From Streptomyces violaceusniger Tu 4113 (GTDB taxonomy: Bacteria; Actinomycetota; Actinomycetes; Streptomycetales; Streptomycetaceae), in NCBI RefSeq assembly GCF_000147815.2, contig NC_015957.1, positions 7,440,001 through 7,504,000 of the forward strand: a stretch of DNA of 64,000 nt. The letters run 5' to 3'. Shown piece after piece: positions 40,901-55,200 of the stretch. The notes below the pieces were generated by a model. The model ran no database searches and had not been told where the DNA came from. It worked only from the letters and a program-made list of their open reading frames with translations. A program made the translations under genes and the position numbers. How positions within the stretch are numbered: position 1 is the stretch's first letter; each line of letters starts with the position of its first letter.

Positions 40901-43201
40901 CGCACCGCGGAGCGCACCTGCCGCGCCCAGTACCCCGGCGACGACATGTCCGCAGGCTCACCCGTCAGGTTCGACACCACCGGGATCTGCGGCAGGGAGA
41001 ACGTCACGTCCGCGATCGCGGACGTAAACTCCGCCAGCATCGGCTCCATCAGCACCGAGTGGAAGGCGTGCGAGACCCGCAGCCGGGTCGTCTTCACACC
41101 CTGCGCCGTGAAGTGCTCCCCGACCTCCATGACAGCGGCCCTGGCACCGGAAATCACCACTGAGCCAGGGGCGTTGACCGCCGCGATCGACACGTCCTCG
41201 GACAGGTAGGGCAGCACCTCCTCCTCGGGCGCGGCGATGGCGACCATCGCACCACCCGCCGGGAGGGCCTGCATCAGCCGGGCACGCGCAACCACCAGCC
41301 GACAGGCGTCCACCAGCTCGAAGACCCCTGCCACATGGGCGGCGGCCACCTCACCGATCGAGTGCCCCAACAGGTAGTCCGGGACCACGCCGAAGGACTG
41401 AAGCAGGCGGAACAGCGCCACCTCGACCGCGAACAGCGCGGGCTGCGCCCACCCCGTCGCGTTCAGCACCTCGGCGTCCTCACCCCAGATCACGTCCCGC
41501 AGCGGGGACTCCAGGTGCCGGTCAAGCTCCGCCACCACCTCGTCAAAGGCCGCCGCGAACACCCCCGACTCCCCATACAACCGGCGCCCCATGCCCAGCC
41601 GCTGCGCACCCTGACCAGCGAACAGCACCGCCACCCGGCCACCCGGCCGGGCCACCCCCTCCACCGCGTTCGCCACCGGCTCCCCAGCAGCCACCGCCCG
41701 CAGACCAGCCCTCAACTCGTCACGATCAGCACCCACGACCACCGCACGATGGTCGAACAGCGAACGAGACAACAACGCCGCACCCACACCCGCCGGCTCC
41801 AGCGACTCCACCGCCGACACCAGACGCTCGGCCTGCCCCCGCAGCGCCTGCTGCGTCCGGCCCGAGACCACCCACACCGACCCCCCATCGCCCCCGGCTT
41901 CAACCTCGGGCTCGACGGCAGGCACGGCCTCCAGAATCACATGCGCGTTCGTCCCCGAGATACCGAACGAGGAGACACCCGCACGCCGCGGACGCCCCGT
42001 CTCCGGCCAGGGCTGCTCCTGGGTCAGCAGCCGCACCCGGCCCTGGCTCCAGTCGACATGCGTGCTCGGCTCGTCCACATGCAGCGTCCGCGGCAGCACA
42101 CCGCGCCGCATCGCCAGCACCATCTTGATCACACCCGCGACACCCGCCGCCGCCTGCGAGTGACCGATGTTCGACTTCACCGACCCCAGCCACAACGGCC
42201 GGTCCTCCGGACGGTCCTGACCGTACGTCGCCAGCACCGCCTGCGCCTCGATCGGGTCACCCAGGGTGGTACCGGTGCCGTGCGCCTCTACGGCGTCCAC
42301 GTCGGTGGGTGACAGACCCGCGGCGGCCAGCGCCTGCCGGATCACCCGCTGCTGCGACGGACCGTTCGGCGCCGTCAACCCGTTCGACGCACCGTCCTGG
42401 TTCACCGCACTGGACCGCACCACCGCAAGCACCCGGTGCCCGTTGCGCCGAGCGTCCGAAAGACGCTCGACCACCACGACACCGGCACCCTCACTGAAGC
42501 CCGTGCCATCCGCGGCCTCCGCGAACGCCTTGCAGCGACCGTCGGCCGACAGACCACCCTGCTGCGAGAACCCGACGAACGTGTGCGGCAACGCGTTCAC
42601 CGTCACACCCGCCACCAGCGCCAGCGAGCACTCACCACCCCGCAGCGCCTGACCCGCCAAGTGCAGCGCCACCAACGACGACGAACACGCCGTGTCCACC
42701 GTCACCGCCGGACCCACCAGCCCCAGCGAGTACGCCACCCGGCCGGAGAGAACGCTCTGCGCGCCACCGGTCAGCAACTGCGCGTCCGCGTCCGCCAGCG
42801 CCGCCGACACGACCTCGGAGTAGCCGGACTGGTAGCTGCCGACGAACACACCCGTCGCCGAACCCGCCAGCGACACGGGATCGATACCCGCGTGCTCCAG
42901 CGCCTCCCACGAACCCTCCAACAGCAGCCGCTGCTGCGGGTCCATCGCCAGCGCCTCACGCGGCGACATCGCGAAGAAACCCGCGTCGAAGTCCATCGCG
43001 CCATCGACGAAGCCACCGGCCAGGCGGCCCGCGGTGTCGGGGCCGTACAGGTGCTCCAGGTCCCAGCCCCGGTCGGTCGGAAAGCCGGTGATCGCATCGC
43101 GTTCCCCGATGACGAGGTCCCACAGCTGCTCGGGGTCGGCGACGCCGCCCGGGAAGCGGCAGGACATACCGACGATCACGAGCGGATCCTCCTCGACCGA
43201 C
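37924..43201 (-). other. PKS module 3: KS-AT(malonyl)-DH-KR-ACP plus docking region
   Basis: KS about 43201-41930, AT 41630-40690, DH 40570-39790, KR 39210-38600, ACP 38390-38170, docking 38130-37924. The AT has GHSIGE and HAFHS. The DH keeps [10 protein letters not shown] and LLDAALQ. The KR is the VED version. Most of the module is a near-identical copy of module 5; the AT differs in a short patch ([14 protein letters not shown] against [14 protein letters not shown]). Expected output is an unbranched E-alkene. Confidence 0.9.
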
Positions 43202-46200
43202 CGCAGCACCGGCAACGCGTCGACCGGGACAGCGGCGACACCGCCAAGCCGCTCGCCCAGGAAGTCCGCGAGACGCACGGCGTTCGGGTAGTCGAAAACG
43301 AGCGTCGACGGCAGACTCAGCTCCGTCACGGTCTGGAGCCGGTTGCGCAGCTCGACCGCCGTCAGCGAGTCGAACCCGACCTCCCGGAAGGGCTTGCTCT
43401 CGTCGATGTCGGTACCCGACTGGTAGCCGAGCACCGAGGCGACCTGGTCGCGGACCAAGGCCAGCAGGTGGCTCTGTCGCTGCTCCGGGGTCAGATCGGC
43501 CAGTTGCCCGGCGAGACCGCCCGTACGTTCTGCGACTCCCGCACGGGCCCGGGTCCTTCGGGCCGGGCCACCGGCGAGCGAGCGGAAGAGCGCCGGTATC
43601 TCCGCCGTGGCCCGCAGGGCCGATGTCTTCAGCTCGGTCAGGCCGAGCAAGGGCTGACCGGCGGCGAGCGCCCGGTCGAACAGGATCATGCCCTGGTCTT
43701 CCGAGATCGGAAGCATGCCCAGCCGGCCCAGGCGGTGCATGTCGGTGCCGGACAGCGCACCGGTGAGGCCCAGGCTCTGGTCCCATGGGCCCCAGGCCAT
43801 CGAGATGCCGGCGAGCCCGGCGCTGCGGCGCTGCTGGACCAGGGAGTCGAGATACACGTTGCCCGCGGCGTAGTTGCCCTGCCCCGGGCTGCCGATGAGT
43901 CCGGCCAGCGAGGAGAAGACCACGAACATCGAGAGGTCCTGGTCGCGGGTCAGGTCGTGCAGATGCCAGGCCGCGTCGACCTTCGGGGTCAGAACGCGGT
44001 GGACCTGCTCCGGGGTCAGCGTGGAGATCACTCCGTCGTCCAGGATGCCGGCGGTGTGGATCACACCCGTGAGCGGCACTCCTGCCAGGACGTCGGCCAG
44101 GGCCGACCTGTCGGCGGCGTCGCACGCCACCACCTTGACCTCGGCGCCCTGGGCCGTCAGTTCCTCGACCAGTGCGTCGGCGCCGGGGGCGGCGGCTCCC
44201 CTGCGGCTGAGCAGCAGCAGGCTCCGTACGCCGTGCGCGGCGACCAGGTGCCGGGCGACCGCGCTGCCGAGGCCGCCCGTACCGCCGGTGATCAGGACGG
44301 TGCCGTCCAGGGTGACCGGTTCGCCGGTCGCGTTCGTGCGAGTCAGATGCGGGGCGAGCAGGGTGCCCGCGCGGACCGCCAGCTGCGGCTCGCCGGTGCC
44401 GGCCGCGCGCGCCAGCAGTTCGGGGGTGGCCTGCGTGTCGGCGTCGGCGTCGACCAGGACGATCCGGCCCGGGTCCTCGCTCTGCGCCGACCGGACGAGC
44501 CCCCATACGGCGGCCGCGGCCAGGTCGGCGACGGTCTCGCCAGGCCCGGCGGCGACCGCGCCGTGGGTAAGGACGACCAGCCGGTTGCCGGTGAAGCCCT
44601 GCAACTGCGTGAGCACCCACTCAACGGCCGTGTGGACCGACTCCGGGGTGGTGTCCGCCGCGGCGGGCACCTCAAGCAGCACGTCGTCGTCCGACGCGGA
44701 AGCCACGCCGTCCGTCTCCGGCACCTCATTCCAGGCGAGAGCCAGCATCGTCTCCGGGGTGCGGGCGGCGCCGAAGACCTGCTCCGGGACCGGACGCATG
44801 ATCAGGGAGCCGATCGACAGGACGGGAGCGCCGGTCTCGTCGGCCAGTACGGCCGTGACGGAGTCCGGGCCCGTACGCGCCATCCGTATCCGCACGGCCT
44901 TCGCGCCGGTGGCGTGCAGGGTGACGTCGTTGAAGGTGAACGGCAGCCGGCCGAGTTCGGTGGCGTCGAGGTCGGCGAAGGTGTTCGGGTGCAGTGCCGA
45001 GTCGAGCAGCGCCGGGTGGATGCCGAACGCTATGGCAGCGGCGCCCTGGTCGTCGGGCAGGGCGGCCTCGGCGAAGATCTGGCCGTTGTGCTGCCACGCC
45101 CTGGTCAGCCCCTGGAAGACCGGGCCGTAGCCGAAGCCGTTGTCCGCGCTGCGCTGGTAGAAGTCGTCCAGGTCGACCGGCGTGCTGCCGGGCGGCGGCC
45201 ACGCTCCGGCCAGCTCCCCGGCGTCCACGGCGGCCGTCTCGTCGTCGACGACACCGGTGGCGTGCCGGGTCCACGGCTCGTCCTCGCCGGTACGGGCGTA
45301 GATGCCCACCGTGTGGTCGTCACCGTCGACGACCACCTGCACCTGGACACTGTCCCGCTCGGGAATGACCAGCGGAGCCTCCACGATCAGCTCCCGCAGA
45401 CGGCCCGCGCCGGCGGCGTCCGCACCACGGATCGCCAGCTCCACGAAGCCCGTGCCCGGGAAGACCACCGTGCCGTGCACCGCGTGGTCGACCAGCCACG
45501 GCTGCGCCCGCAGCGACAGCCGCGAGGTCAGCACCACCGTGCCCGAACCCGGCACCGACACCACCGCACCCAGCAACGGATGCTCAACCGACACCAAGCC
45601 CGCAGCCGCCACATCCCCCGCCACCAACGACGGCTGCGGCCAGAACCGACGACGCTGGAACGCATACGTCGGCAACTCCACCCGCCCCGACGTACGACCA
45701 GCGAACAGCCCGTCCCAGGCGACCGGGACACCACGTACGAACAGCTCCGCCGCCGAGAGCAGGAACCGCTCAAGACCACCCTCGTTACGGCGCAGCGTGC
45801 CAGTCACCGCGGCGTCCTCACCCACCGTGTCCTGCAACGCCATGGTGAGCACGGGGTGGGGGCTGACCTCGACAAACGCGGTGAACCCGTCCGCCGCCAG
45901 GGCACGGGTGGCCTGCTCGAACTCCACCGTCTGCCGCAGATTGCGGTACCAATACCCCGCGTCCAGACCCGCGGTGTCGATCGGCGTGCCGGAGACGGAG
46001 GAGTACATCAGCACCGAGCTCGACACCGGCGCCAGCCCCGCGAGATCCGCCGCCAGCCGGTCCTCGATCAACTCCACCGACGCCGAGTGCGAGGCGTAGT
46101 CCACCGGCACGCGCCGGGCCCGCACCTCCCGCTCCTCGCACCGGGCGATGACACCATCCAGTGCCTCGACCGGGCCCGCGACGACCACCGCGCCGGGGCC

Positions 46201-49200
46201 GTTGACGACCGCGACCGAGACGCCCTCGGGCAGCAGCTCGCGGACCTCGTCCACCGGCAGCGACACCGCCACCATGCCACCCTGACCCGCCAGCACACCG
46301 GCAATCGCCTGGCTCCGCAACGCCACCACCCGCGCACCATCGGACAGCGACAAACCACCCGCCACGACAGCAGCGGCAATCTCACCCTGCGAATGACCCA
46401 CCACCGCGGCAGGCTCCACACCCCACGAGCGCCACACCCGCGCCAGCGACACCATCACCGCCCACAGGGCGGGCTGCACCACATCCACCCGCGCCAGCGC
46501 CGCCTCGTCCTCCAACACGTCCAGCAGCGACCAGTCCACAAACGGCGCCAACGCCTCAGCGCACTCCGCCATCGACTCCCGGAACACCTCCGAGGAATCC
46601 ACCAGACCTCCGGCCATACCGACCCACTGCGCGCCCTGACCCGGGAAGACGAACACCACCCGACGACCCTGACCAGCCCGGGCAACGCCGTTCGCCACAT
46701 TCGCAGCCGGTTCCCCACCGGCCAACGCCTGCAAGCCGGAGGCCAGCTCATCACGGTCGGTGCCCACGACGACGGCGCGGTGGTCGAACAGCGAACGCGA
46801 CAGCAACGCCGCACCCACATCCACCGGCTCCGCCGACTCGACGACGGCCGACAGCAGACGCTCAGCCTGCCCCCGCAGCGCCTGATCGGTCCGAGCCGAG
46901 ACCACCCACGCCACCGCAGGAGGAAGGGCACCGGACTCCGGCTCGGCCTCGGCCTCGATCTCGGCGGGGGCCTCCAGGATCACGTGCGCGTTCGTACCGG
47001 ACATGCCGAAGGCGGACACACCCGCGCGGCGAGGGCGGCCCGTCTCCGGCCATGCCACCGACTCGGTCAGCAGCCGCACCCGGCCCTGACTCCAGTTCAC
47101 CCGCGAACTCGGCTCGTCCACGTGCAAGGTCTGCGGCAGCACACCGTGCCGCATCGCCAGCACCATCTTGATCACACCGGCCACACCCGCCGCGGCCTGC
47201 GTGTGACCGATGTTCGACTTCAGCGACCCCAGCCACAACGGCCGGTCATCCGGCCGGTCCTGCCCGTACGTCGCCAGCACCGCCTGCGCCTCGATCGGGT
47301 CACCCAGCGTCGTACCCGTACCGTGCGCCTCCACCACGTCCACGTCGGACGGCGCCAGGGAGGCCGCGGCCAGCGCCTGCCGGATCACCCGCTGCTGCGA
47401 CGGACCGTTCGGGGCGGTCAGACCATTGGACGCACCGTCCTGGTTGACGGCGCTGGCGCGCACCACGGCAAGGATCTGGTGACCGTTGCGTTCGGCGTCC
47501 GAGAGACGCTCGACGACCACGACACCGAGACCCTCGGACCAGCCCGTGCCGTCCGCGGTGTCCGCGAACGCCTTGCAGCGACCGTCCGACGACAGGCCGC
47601 CCTGTCGGCTGAACTCCACAAACGTGCCCGGCGTGGCCATCACCGTCACGCCACCCGCCAGTGCCAGCGAGCACTCACCGGCCCGCAGGGCCTGACCGGC
47701 AAGGTGCAGCGCCACGAGCGAGGACGAGCAGGCCGTGTCGACCGTCACCGCCGGGCCTTCGAGGCCCAGCGTGTACGCCACGCGCCCGGACGCCACACTG
47801 AAGGCGCCGCCGGTCAGCAGGTGCCCCTGGGCCTCCTCCAGCGGGCTGACCAGCTCGCCGTAGCCCGACTGACTGATGCCGAACATGACCGCGGTGGAGC
47901 TTCCCGCCAGGGACTGCGGGTCGATTCCGGCGTCCTCCAGCGCCTCCCACGAGCTCTCCAGCAGCAGCCGCTGCTGCGGGTCCATCGCCAGCGCCTCACG
48001 GGGCGAGATCCCGAAGAAGGTGCTGTCGAACCCGTCGGCGTCGATGAAGCCGCCGCTGCGGGTGACGGAGCTTCCGCTCCTGGCGCCCTCGGCGTCGTAG
48101 AGCTGCTCGATGTCCCAGTTGCGGTCGTCGGGGAACGCCGCGATGGCATCGCCGCCCTCGGCGATGAGCTTCCACAGCTCGTCCGGGTTGGTGACCCCGC
48201 CGGGGAACCGGCAGGCCATGCCGACGATGGCCAGTCGGTCGTCGTCGGCGAGTACCCGGGCCTGCGCCGCGCCGCCCACGCGGAGTTCGACCCCGCCGAC
48301 CAGGCTCGCCAGGTACTGGGCGAGCCGCAGCGGCGTCGGGTAGTCGTAGACCATCGAGTCCGCCACCGGCAGGCCGGTGCCGCGCTTGATGCGGTTGCGG
48401 AGCTCGATGCCCATCAGCGAGTCGAAGCCCATCTCCCGGAACGCCGTGGTGACGTTCAGGTGCTGGCCCGAGGCATGGCCGAGGACGGCGGCGGCGTGGT
48501 CACGGATGAGGGTGAGGAGGTAGTCCTCGCGCTCCGGCTCGGGCAGCCCGGCCATCCGCTCGGCCAGGCCGCCGGCGGGCTGCCGCTGGTCACCCGCGCG
48601 GCGCCGCGCCCGGCCGCCCACCAACGACCGGAAGACGGGCAGGTCGTCGCGGGCCCGGAGGGCGGCGAGGTCCAGGCTGGCGAGGCCGAGAAGCGCCCGG
48701 TCGGACACCAGGGCACGGTCGAAGAGGGCCAGGCCCTGCGGCACCGACAGCGGCCGCATGCCCGAGCGCGCCAGCCGGCGCATGTCGGCCTCGGACAGCG
48801 CGGCGGTCAGGCCCACGTCCTGCGTCCACGCGCCCCAGGCCATCGAGACGCCGGGGAGACCGGCGTGGCGCCGGGCCTGCATCAGCGCGTCGAGGAAGAC
48901 GTTGCCCGCCGCGTAGTTGGCCTGTCCCGGGTTGCCGAGGATGCCGGACAGCGAGGAGAACACCGCGAAGAACGACAGGTCCATCCCGGCGGTCAGCTCG
49001 TGCAGCGCCCAGGCCGCGTCCACCTTCGGCACGAGCACCCGGTCAAGACGCTCGGCGGTCAGCGACGAGACGAGCCCGTCGTCCACCACACCCGCGGTGT
49101 GCACCACACCGGTGAGGGTGGTGCCCGCGAGCACGGCGGCCAGAGCCGCACGGTCGCCGACGTCGCAGGCGGCGACGGTGACCTCGGCGCCCTGTGCGCT

Positions 49201-52200
49201 CAGTTCGTCGATCAGCTCCTGCGCGCCCCCGGCCGCGGTGCCGCGGCGGCTGAGCAGCAGCAGGCTCCGTACGCCGTGCGCGGCGACCAGGTGCCGGGCC
49301 ATCTCCCGGCCCAGGCCACCGGTACCGCCGGTGACCAGCACCGTGCCCTCGGGGTCGACCCGCGGTTCCGGCTCGTCCCGCGGGGTGACGCGGGCCAGCC
49401 GTGCCGCCCGGATCTCCTGGCCGCGCAACGCGAGCTGCGGTTCGCCGGTGCGCAGCGCCATGGCCAGCTGCCGTACGTCGAGGTCGTGGCGCGGCTCCGC
49501 GTCCACAAGCAGGATGCGGCCCGGGTGTTCCATCTGCGCGGTGCGCAGCAGGCCCCACACCGCGGCCGCGCCGAGGTCAGGCACCGGCTCGTCGTGGTGG
49601 GCGGCGATCGCGCCCCGGGTGAGGACGACCAGAGTGGTGTCGGCGAAGCGCTCCTCGGCCAGCCAGGACTGGAGCTGTTCGAGGGCCCACCGCGTCGTCG
49701 CGTGGACGGCCCGCACCATGTCGTCCGGTTCGCCCACCGACACGGCCAGCGTCACGTACTGTGGCGGGTTCTCCTCGGCGAGGACGTCTTCGAGGTTCGT
49801 GTACGCCGTCTCCGGCAGCCATGAGGCATCGGACGCGGGCGCCTGGACGAAGGCGAGCCGGACGTCCGCGTGGTCCTCCGGCGCGGGCAGCTCGGGCCAG
49901 TCGAGGGCCAGCGCCGTCCCGCTCTGGGAGGCGGCCGACAGTCCGGAGGTGGGCGGCGCGCCCAACGTCACGGAGCCGATGGACAGCACCGCGTCGCCGT
50001 TGCCGTCGGCCAGCTGAACGCTGACACTGTCCGGACCCGTACGAGCCACCCGCACCCGGGTCGCGGTCGCGCCCTCGGCGTGCAGGGTCACATCGGCGAA
50101 GCCGATCGGCACCCGGCCCGCCGGGGCGGGGTCCAGCTCCGCGTAGGCGCTCGCCTGCACCGCGGCGTCCAGCAGCGCGGGGTGTACGCCGAACTTACGG
50201 GCCCGGTCGGCCTCGTTCTCGGCCACCGCGACCTCGGCGAAGGCCGCGCCGTCGGCCTGCCACACCTGCCGCAGGCCCTGAAAAGCCGGGCCGTACACGA
50301 GACCGCTGTCGGCGGTCAGCTCGTAGAAGCCCGAGAGGTCCACCCACGAGGCGTCCGCAGGCGGCCACTGCCACCCGTCCGGTTCGGCGGCGAGGGCGTC
50401 GCCGAGGACGGCGGTGGCGTGCCGGGTCCACGGGTCGTCGTCGGCCGGACGCGAGTAAATCACCGCGGTTCCGTCGTCGACGACCACCTGGACCTGGACG
50501 CTGTCGGACTCGGGGATGACCAGCGGGACCTCCACGATCAGCTCCCGCAGCCCACCGGCGCCCACGGCGTCCGCGCCGCGGATCGCCAGTTCCACAAAGC
50601 CCGTGCCCGGGAACAACACCGTCCCGTGCACCGCGTGATCCGCCAACCACGGCTGCGTACGCAGCGACAGCCGCGAGGTCAGCACCACCGTGCCCGAGTT
50701 CGGCACCGACACCACCGCGCCCAGCAGCGGGTGTCCGGCGGAGGCCAGACCAGCAGCGGTCACATCGCCACCGGCAATCGACGCCTGCGGCCAGTAGCGG
50801 CGACGCTGGAACGCATACGTGGGCAGGTCCACCCAGCGCGGCGTGGAGCCGGCGAACAGCGTGTCCCACGCGACCGGCACACCCCGCACGAACAGGTCAC
50901 CGGCAGCCACCAGCGCGGTCCGCAAGCCGTCGCGGTCCTTGCGCATCAACGCCACGGCCACCGCGCCGGCGGCGTTCGCCTGCGCCAGACCGGCCACGAC
51001 CCCGTCCGGGCCCGCATCGACGAAGGTGTCCACACCCTGCCCGGCCAGCCACGCCAGCCCATCAGCGAAACGCACCGCGGAGCGCACCTGCCGCGCCCAG
51101 TACCCCGGCGACGACATGTCCGCAGGCTCACCCGTCAGGTTCGACACCACCGGAATACGCGGCTCGGAGAAGGACACATCCGCGATCTCCGCCATGAAAT
51201 CGTCCAGCATCGGCTCCATCAGCACCGAGTGGAACGCATGCGAGACCCGCAGCCGGGTCGTCTTCACACCCTGCGCCGTGAAGTGCTCCCCGACCTCCAT
51301 GACAGCGGCCCTGGCACCGGAAATCACCACTGAGCCAGGGGCGTTGACCGCCGCGATCGACACGTCCTCGGACAGGTAGGGCAGCACCTCCTCCTCGGGC
51401 GCGGCGATGGCGACCATCGCACCACCCGCCGGGAGGGCCTGCATCAGCCGGGCACGCGCAACCACCAGCCGACAGGCGTCCGCCAGCTCGAAGACCCCTG
51501 CCACATGGGCGGCGGCCACCTCACCGATCGAGTGCCCCAACAGATAGTCCGGGACCACGCCGAAGGACTGAAGCAGGCGGAACAGCGCCACCTCGACCGC
51601 GAACAGCGCGGGCTGCGCCCACCCCGTCGCGTTCAGCACCTCGGCATCCTCACCCCAGATCACATCCCGCAGCGGGGACTCCAGGTGCCGGTCAAGCTCC
51701 GCCACCACCTCGTCAAAGGCCGCCGCGAACACCCCCGACTCCCCATACAACCGGCGCCCCATGCCCAGCCGCTGCGCACCCTGACCAGCGAACAGCACCG
51801 CCACCCGGCCACCCGGCCGGGCCACCCCCTCCACCGCGTTCGCCACCGGCTCCCCAGCAGCCACCGCCCGCAGACCAGCCCTCAACTCGTCACGATCAGC
51901 ACCCACGACCACCGCACGATGGTCGAACAGCGAACGAGACAACAACGCCGCACCCACACCCGCCGGCTCCAGCGACTCCACCGCCGACACCAGACGCTCC
52001 GCCTGCCCCCGCAGCGCCTGCTCAGAACGGGCCGACACCACCCACACAGTCTCGGCACCGTCCTCGACGGCTGTCTCCGCCTCGGGCTCGGTGCCGAGGC
52101 CCGGCGCGGCCTCCAGAATCACATGCGCGTTCGTCCCCGAGATACCGAACGAGGAGACACCCGCACGCCGCGGACGCCCCGTCTCCGGCCAGGGCTGCTC

Positions 52201-55200
52201 CTGGGTCAGCAGCCGCACCCGGCCCTGGCTCCAGTCGACATGCGTGCTCGGCTCGTCCACATGCAGCGTCCGCGGCAGCACACCGCGCCGCATCGCCAGC
52301 ACCATCTTGATCACACCCGCGACACCCGCCGCCGCCTGCGAGTGACCCAGGTTCGACTTCACCGACCCCAGCCACAACGGCCGGTCATCCGGCCGGTCCT
52401 GACCGTACGTCGCCAGCACCGCCTGCGCCTCGATCGGGTCACCCAGCGACGTACCCGTGCCATGGGCTTCGACGGCGTCCACATCTCCGGAGTCGAGTCC
52501 GGCGGCGGCCAGCGCCTGCCGGATCACCCGCTGCTGCGACGGACCGTTCGGCGCCGTCAACCCGTTCGACGCACCGTCCTGGTTCACCGCACTGGACCGC
52601 ACCACCGCAAGCACCCGGTGCCCGTTGCGCCGAGCGTCCGAAAGACGCTCGACCACCACGACACCGGCACCCTCACTGAAGCCCGTGCCATCCGCGGCCT
52701 CCGCGAACGCCTTGCAGCGACCGTCGGCCGACAGACCACCCTGCTGCGAGAACCCGACGAACGTGTGCGGCAACGCGTTCACCGTCACACCCGCCACCAG
52801 CGCCAGCGAGCACTCACCACCCCGCAGCGCCTGACCCGCCAAGTGCAGCGCCACCAACGACGACGAACACGCCGTGTCCACCGTCACCGCCGGACCCACC
52901 AGCCCCAGCGAGTACGCCACCCGGCCGGAGAGAACGCTCTGCGCGCCACCGGTCAGCAACTGCGCGTCCGCGTCCGCCAGCGCCGCCGACACGACCTCGG
53001 AGTAGCCGGACTGGTAGCTGCCGACGAACACACCCGTCGCCGAACCCGCCAGCGACACGGGATCGATACCCGCGTGCTCCAGCGCCTCCCACGAACCCTC
53101 CAACAGCAGCCGCTGCTGCGGGTCCATCGCCAGCGCCTCACGCGGCGACATCGCGAAGAAGCCCGCGTCGAAGTCCATCGCGCCATCGACGAAGCCACCG
53201 GCCAGGCGGCCCGCGGTGTCGGGGCCGTACAGGTGCTCCAGGTCCCAGTCCCGGTCGGTCGGAAAGCCGGTGATCGCATCGCGTTCCCCGATGACGAGGT
53301 CCCACAGCTGCTCGGGGTCGGCGACGCCGCCCGGGAAGCGGCAGGACATACCGACGATGACCATCGGGTCGTCGTCGAGCGGGGCGGCCGACGGGACCAC
53401 CGTGTCGTCGGCCGATTCGGTGCCGCCGAGCCGGCCGGCGAGGAAGGCCGCCAGGCGTGCGGGCGTGGGGTAGTCGAACACCATGCTGCTCGGGATGGCA
53501 AGACCGGTGACGGTCTGGAGCCGGTTGCGCAGGTCGACCGCCGTCATCGAGTCGAAGCCCGCCGCCCGGAAGGGCACGGTGGGGTCGACATCGTCACCAC
53601 CGCGATGGCCGAGCAGCGCGGCGGCGTGGTCGCGGACCACCGAGAGCAGGTGGCTGTCGCGCTCCTTGGGGGACAGCGGGGCCAGCTTGCGGAGGAACGC
53701 GTCGTCCTCGTCCGCAGACGCGAGCGCGGCGACCGGCTCGGCCTCCAGGAGCCGGGCGGGGCCCTGGCCGAGTCCGAGGACGGAGTGCCGGTCGCGCTGG
53801 AAGGCGTACGTGGGCAGCTTGACCCGGCGCGGCTGCCGGCCCTCGAAGAGCGATGTCCACGACACCGGTACACCCTGCACATGGACCTGGGCGACCGAGG
53901 TCAGGAAGCGGTCGAGACCGCCCTCGTCACGGCGCAGGCTGCCGGTGACAACGGCCTCCTTGCCGTCCGGGCCGTCGAGGGAATCCAGGGTGTCCTGGAC
54001 CGGCACGGTGAGCACCGGGTGCGGGCTGACCTCCACCAGCACCGATATCCCGTCGGCGGCGAGCGCGCGGGTCGCGGTCTCGAACTGCACGGTCTGCCGG
54101 AGGTTGCGGTACCAGTACCGCGCGTCGAGTCCTGCGGTGTCCACGGGGGCGCCGGTCACCGACGAGTACATCGGCACCGTGCCCGACCGCGGCCGGAGCG
54201 GTTCCAGGTCGGCGAGGAGCCGGCTCTCGATCTCCTCCACGGCCGCCGAGTGCGACGCGTAGTCCACGGAGACGGTGCGCACCCGGATCCCGGAGTCCGC
54301 GCACTGCGCCGCCAGTTCCTCGATGGCCTCGGTCTCGCCGGACACCGCCACCGAGCCCGGACCGTTGACCGTCGCGATGGACAGGCGACCGTCCCAGGGA
54401 GCGATCAGTTCCGCCGCTTCCTGAGCGGGCAGCGATACGACGGCCATGCCGCCACGGCCGGTCAGCGCCTCGGCGATGGCCCGGCTGCGCAGCGCCACCA
54501 CCCGGGCGCCCTCGGCCAACGGCAGTCCGCCGGCCACGCATGCCGCGGCGATCTCGCCCTGGGAGTGCCCCACAACGGCCGCGGGCTCCACTCCCATCCA
54601 CCGCCACAGCCGGGCGAGGGAGACCATCACGGCCCACAGCGCCGGTTGCACGACATCGACACGTTCGAGGGCGGCCTGGTCATCGAGGACATCGGTCAGC
54701 GGCCAGTCGACGAACGGGCGCAGGGCCTCGGCGCACTCCTCCATCGCCGCGCGGAAGACCGGCGAGGACTCCATCAGTTCGCTCGCCATGCCCGTCCACT
54801 GGGCGCCCTGGCCGGGGAAGACGAACGCCACCCGGCGGTCCTCCCGCGCCTGGCCCTGAACGAGGCCGGCGGCCGGCTCGCCCGAGACCAGGCCCGCGAG
54901 CCCGGCCGTCAGCTCGTCGCGCCCGCCGCCGAGCACGACGGCGCGGTGCTCGAAGGCGGACCGCGAGCCGATCAGCGACCAGGCGACGTCCGCGGTGTTC
55001 AGCGAGGGCTCGGCGGTCACCTGCTCCAGCAGCCGCTCCGCCTGGCCGCGCAGGGCCGTCGCGGACTTGGCCGAGAGGACGAGGGCGAGTTCGCCGGGCG
55101 CCGCGCCGGGGGTGGGCTCCACCGCGTTCCGCACCGGCGAGCTGAGCACGACGTGGCAGTTGGTCCCGCCCATGCCGAAGGACGAGACACCGGCGAGCAG

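Noticed and set aside
42436..49824. A 2462-codon open frame on the plus strand opposite the PKS gene
   Set aside because: It is Arg/His/Gln-rich shadow translation produced by GC-rich third-position bias opposite a real PKS frame; it has no domain similarity and similar shadows run opposite every module.
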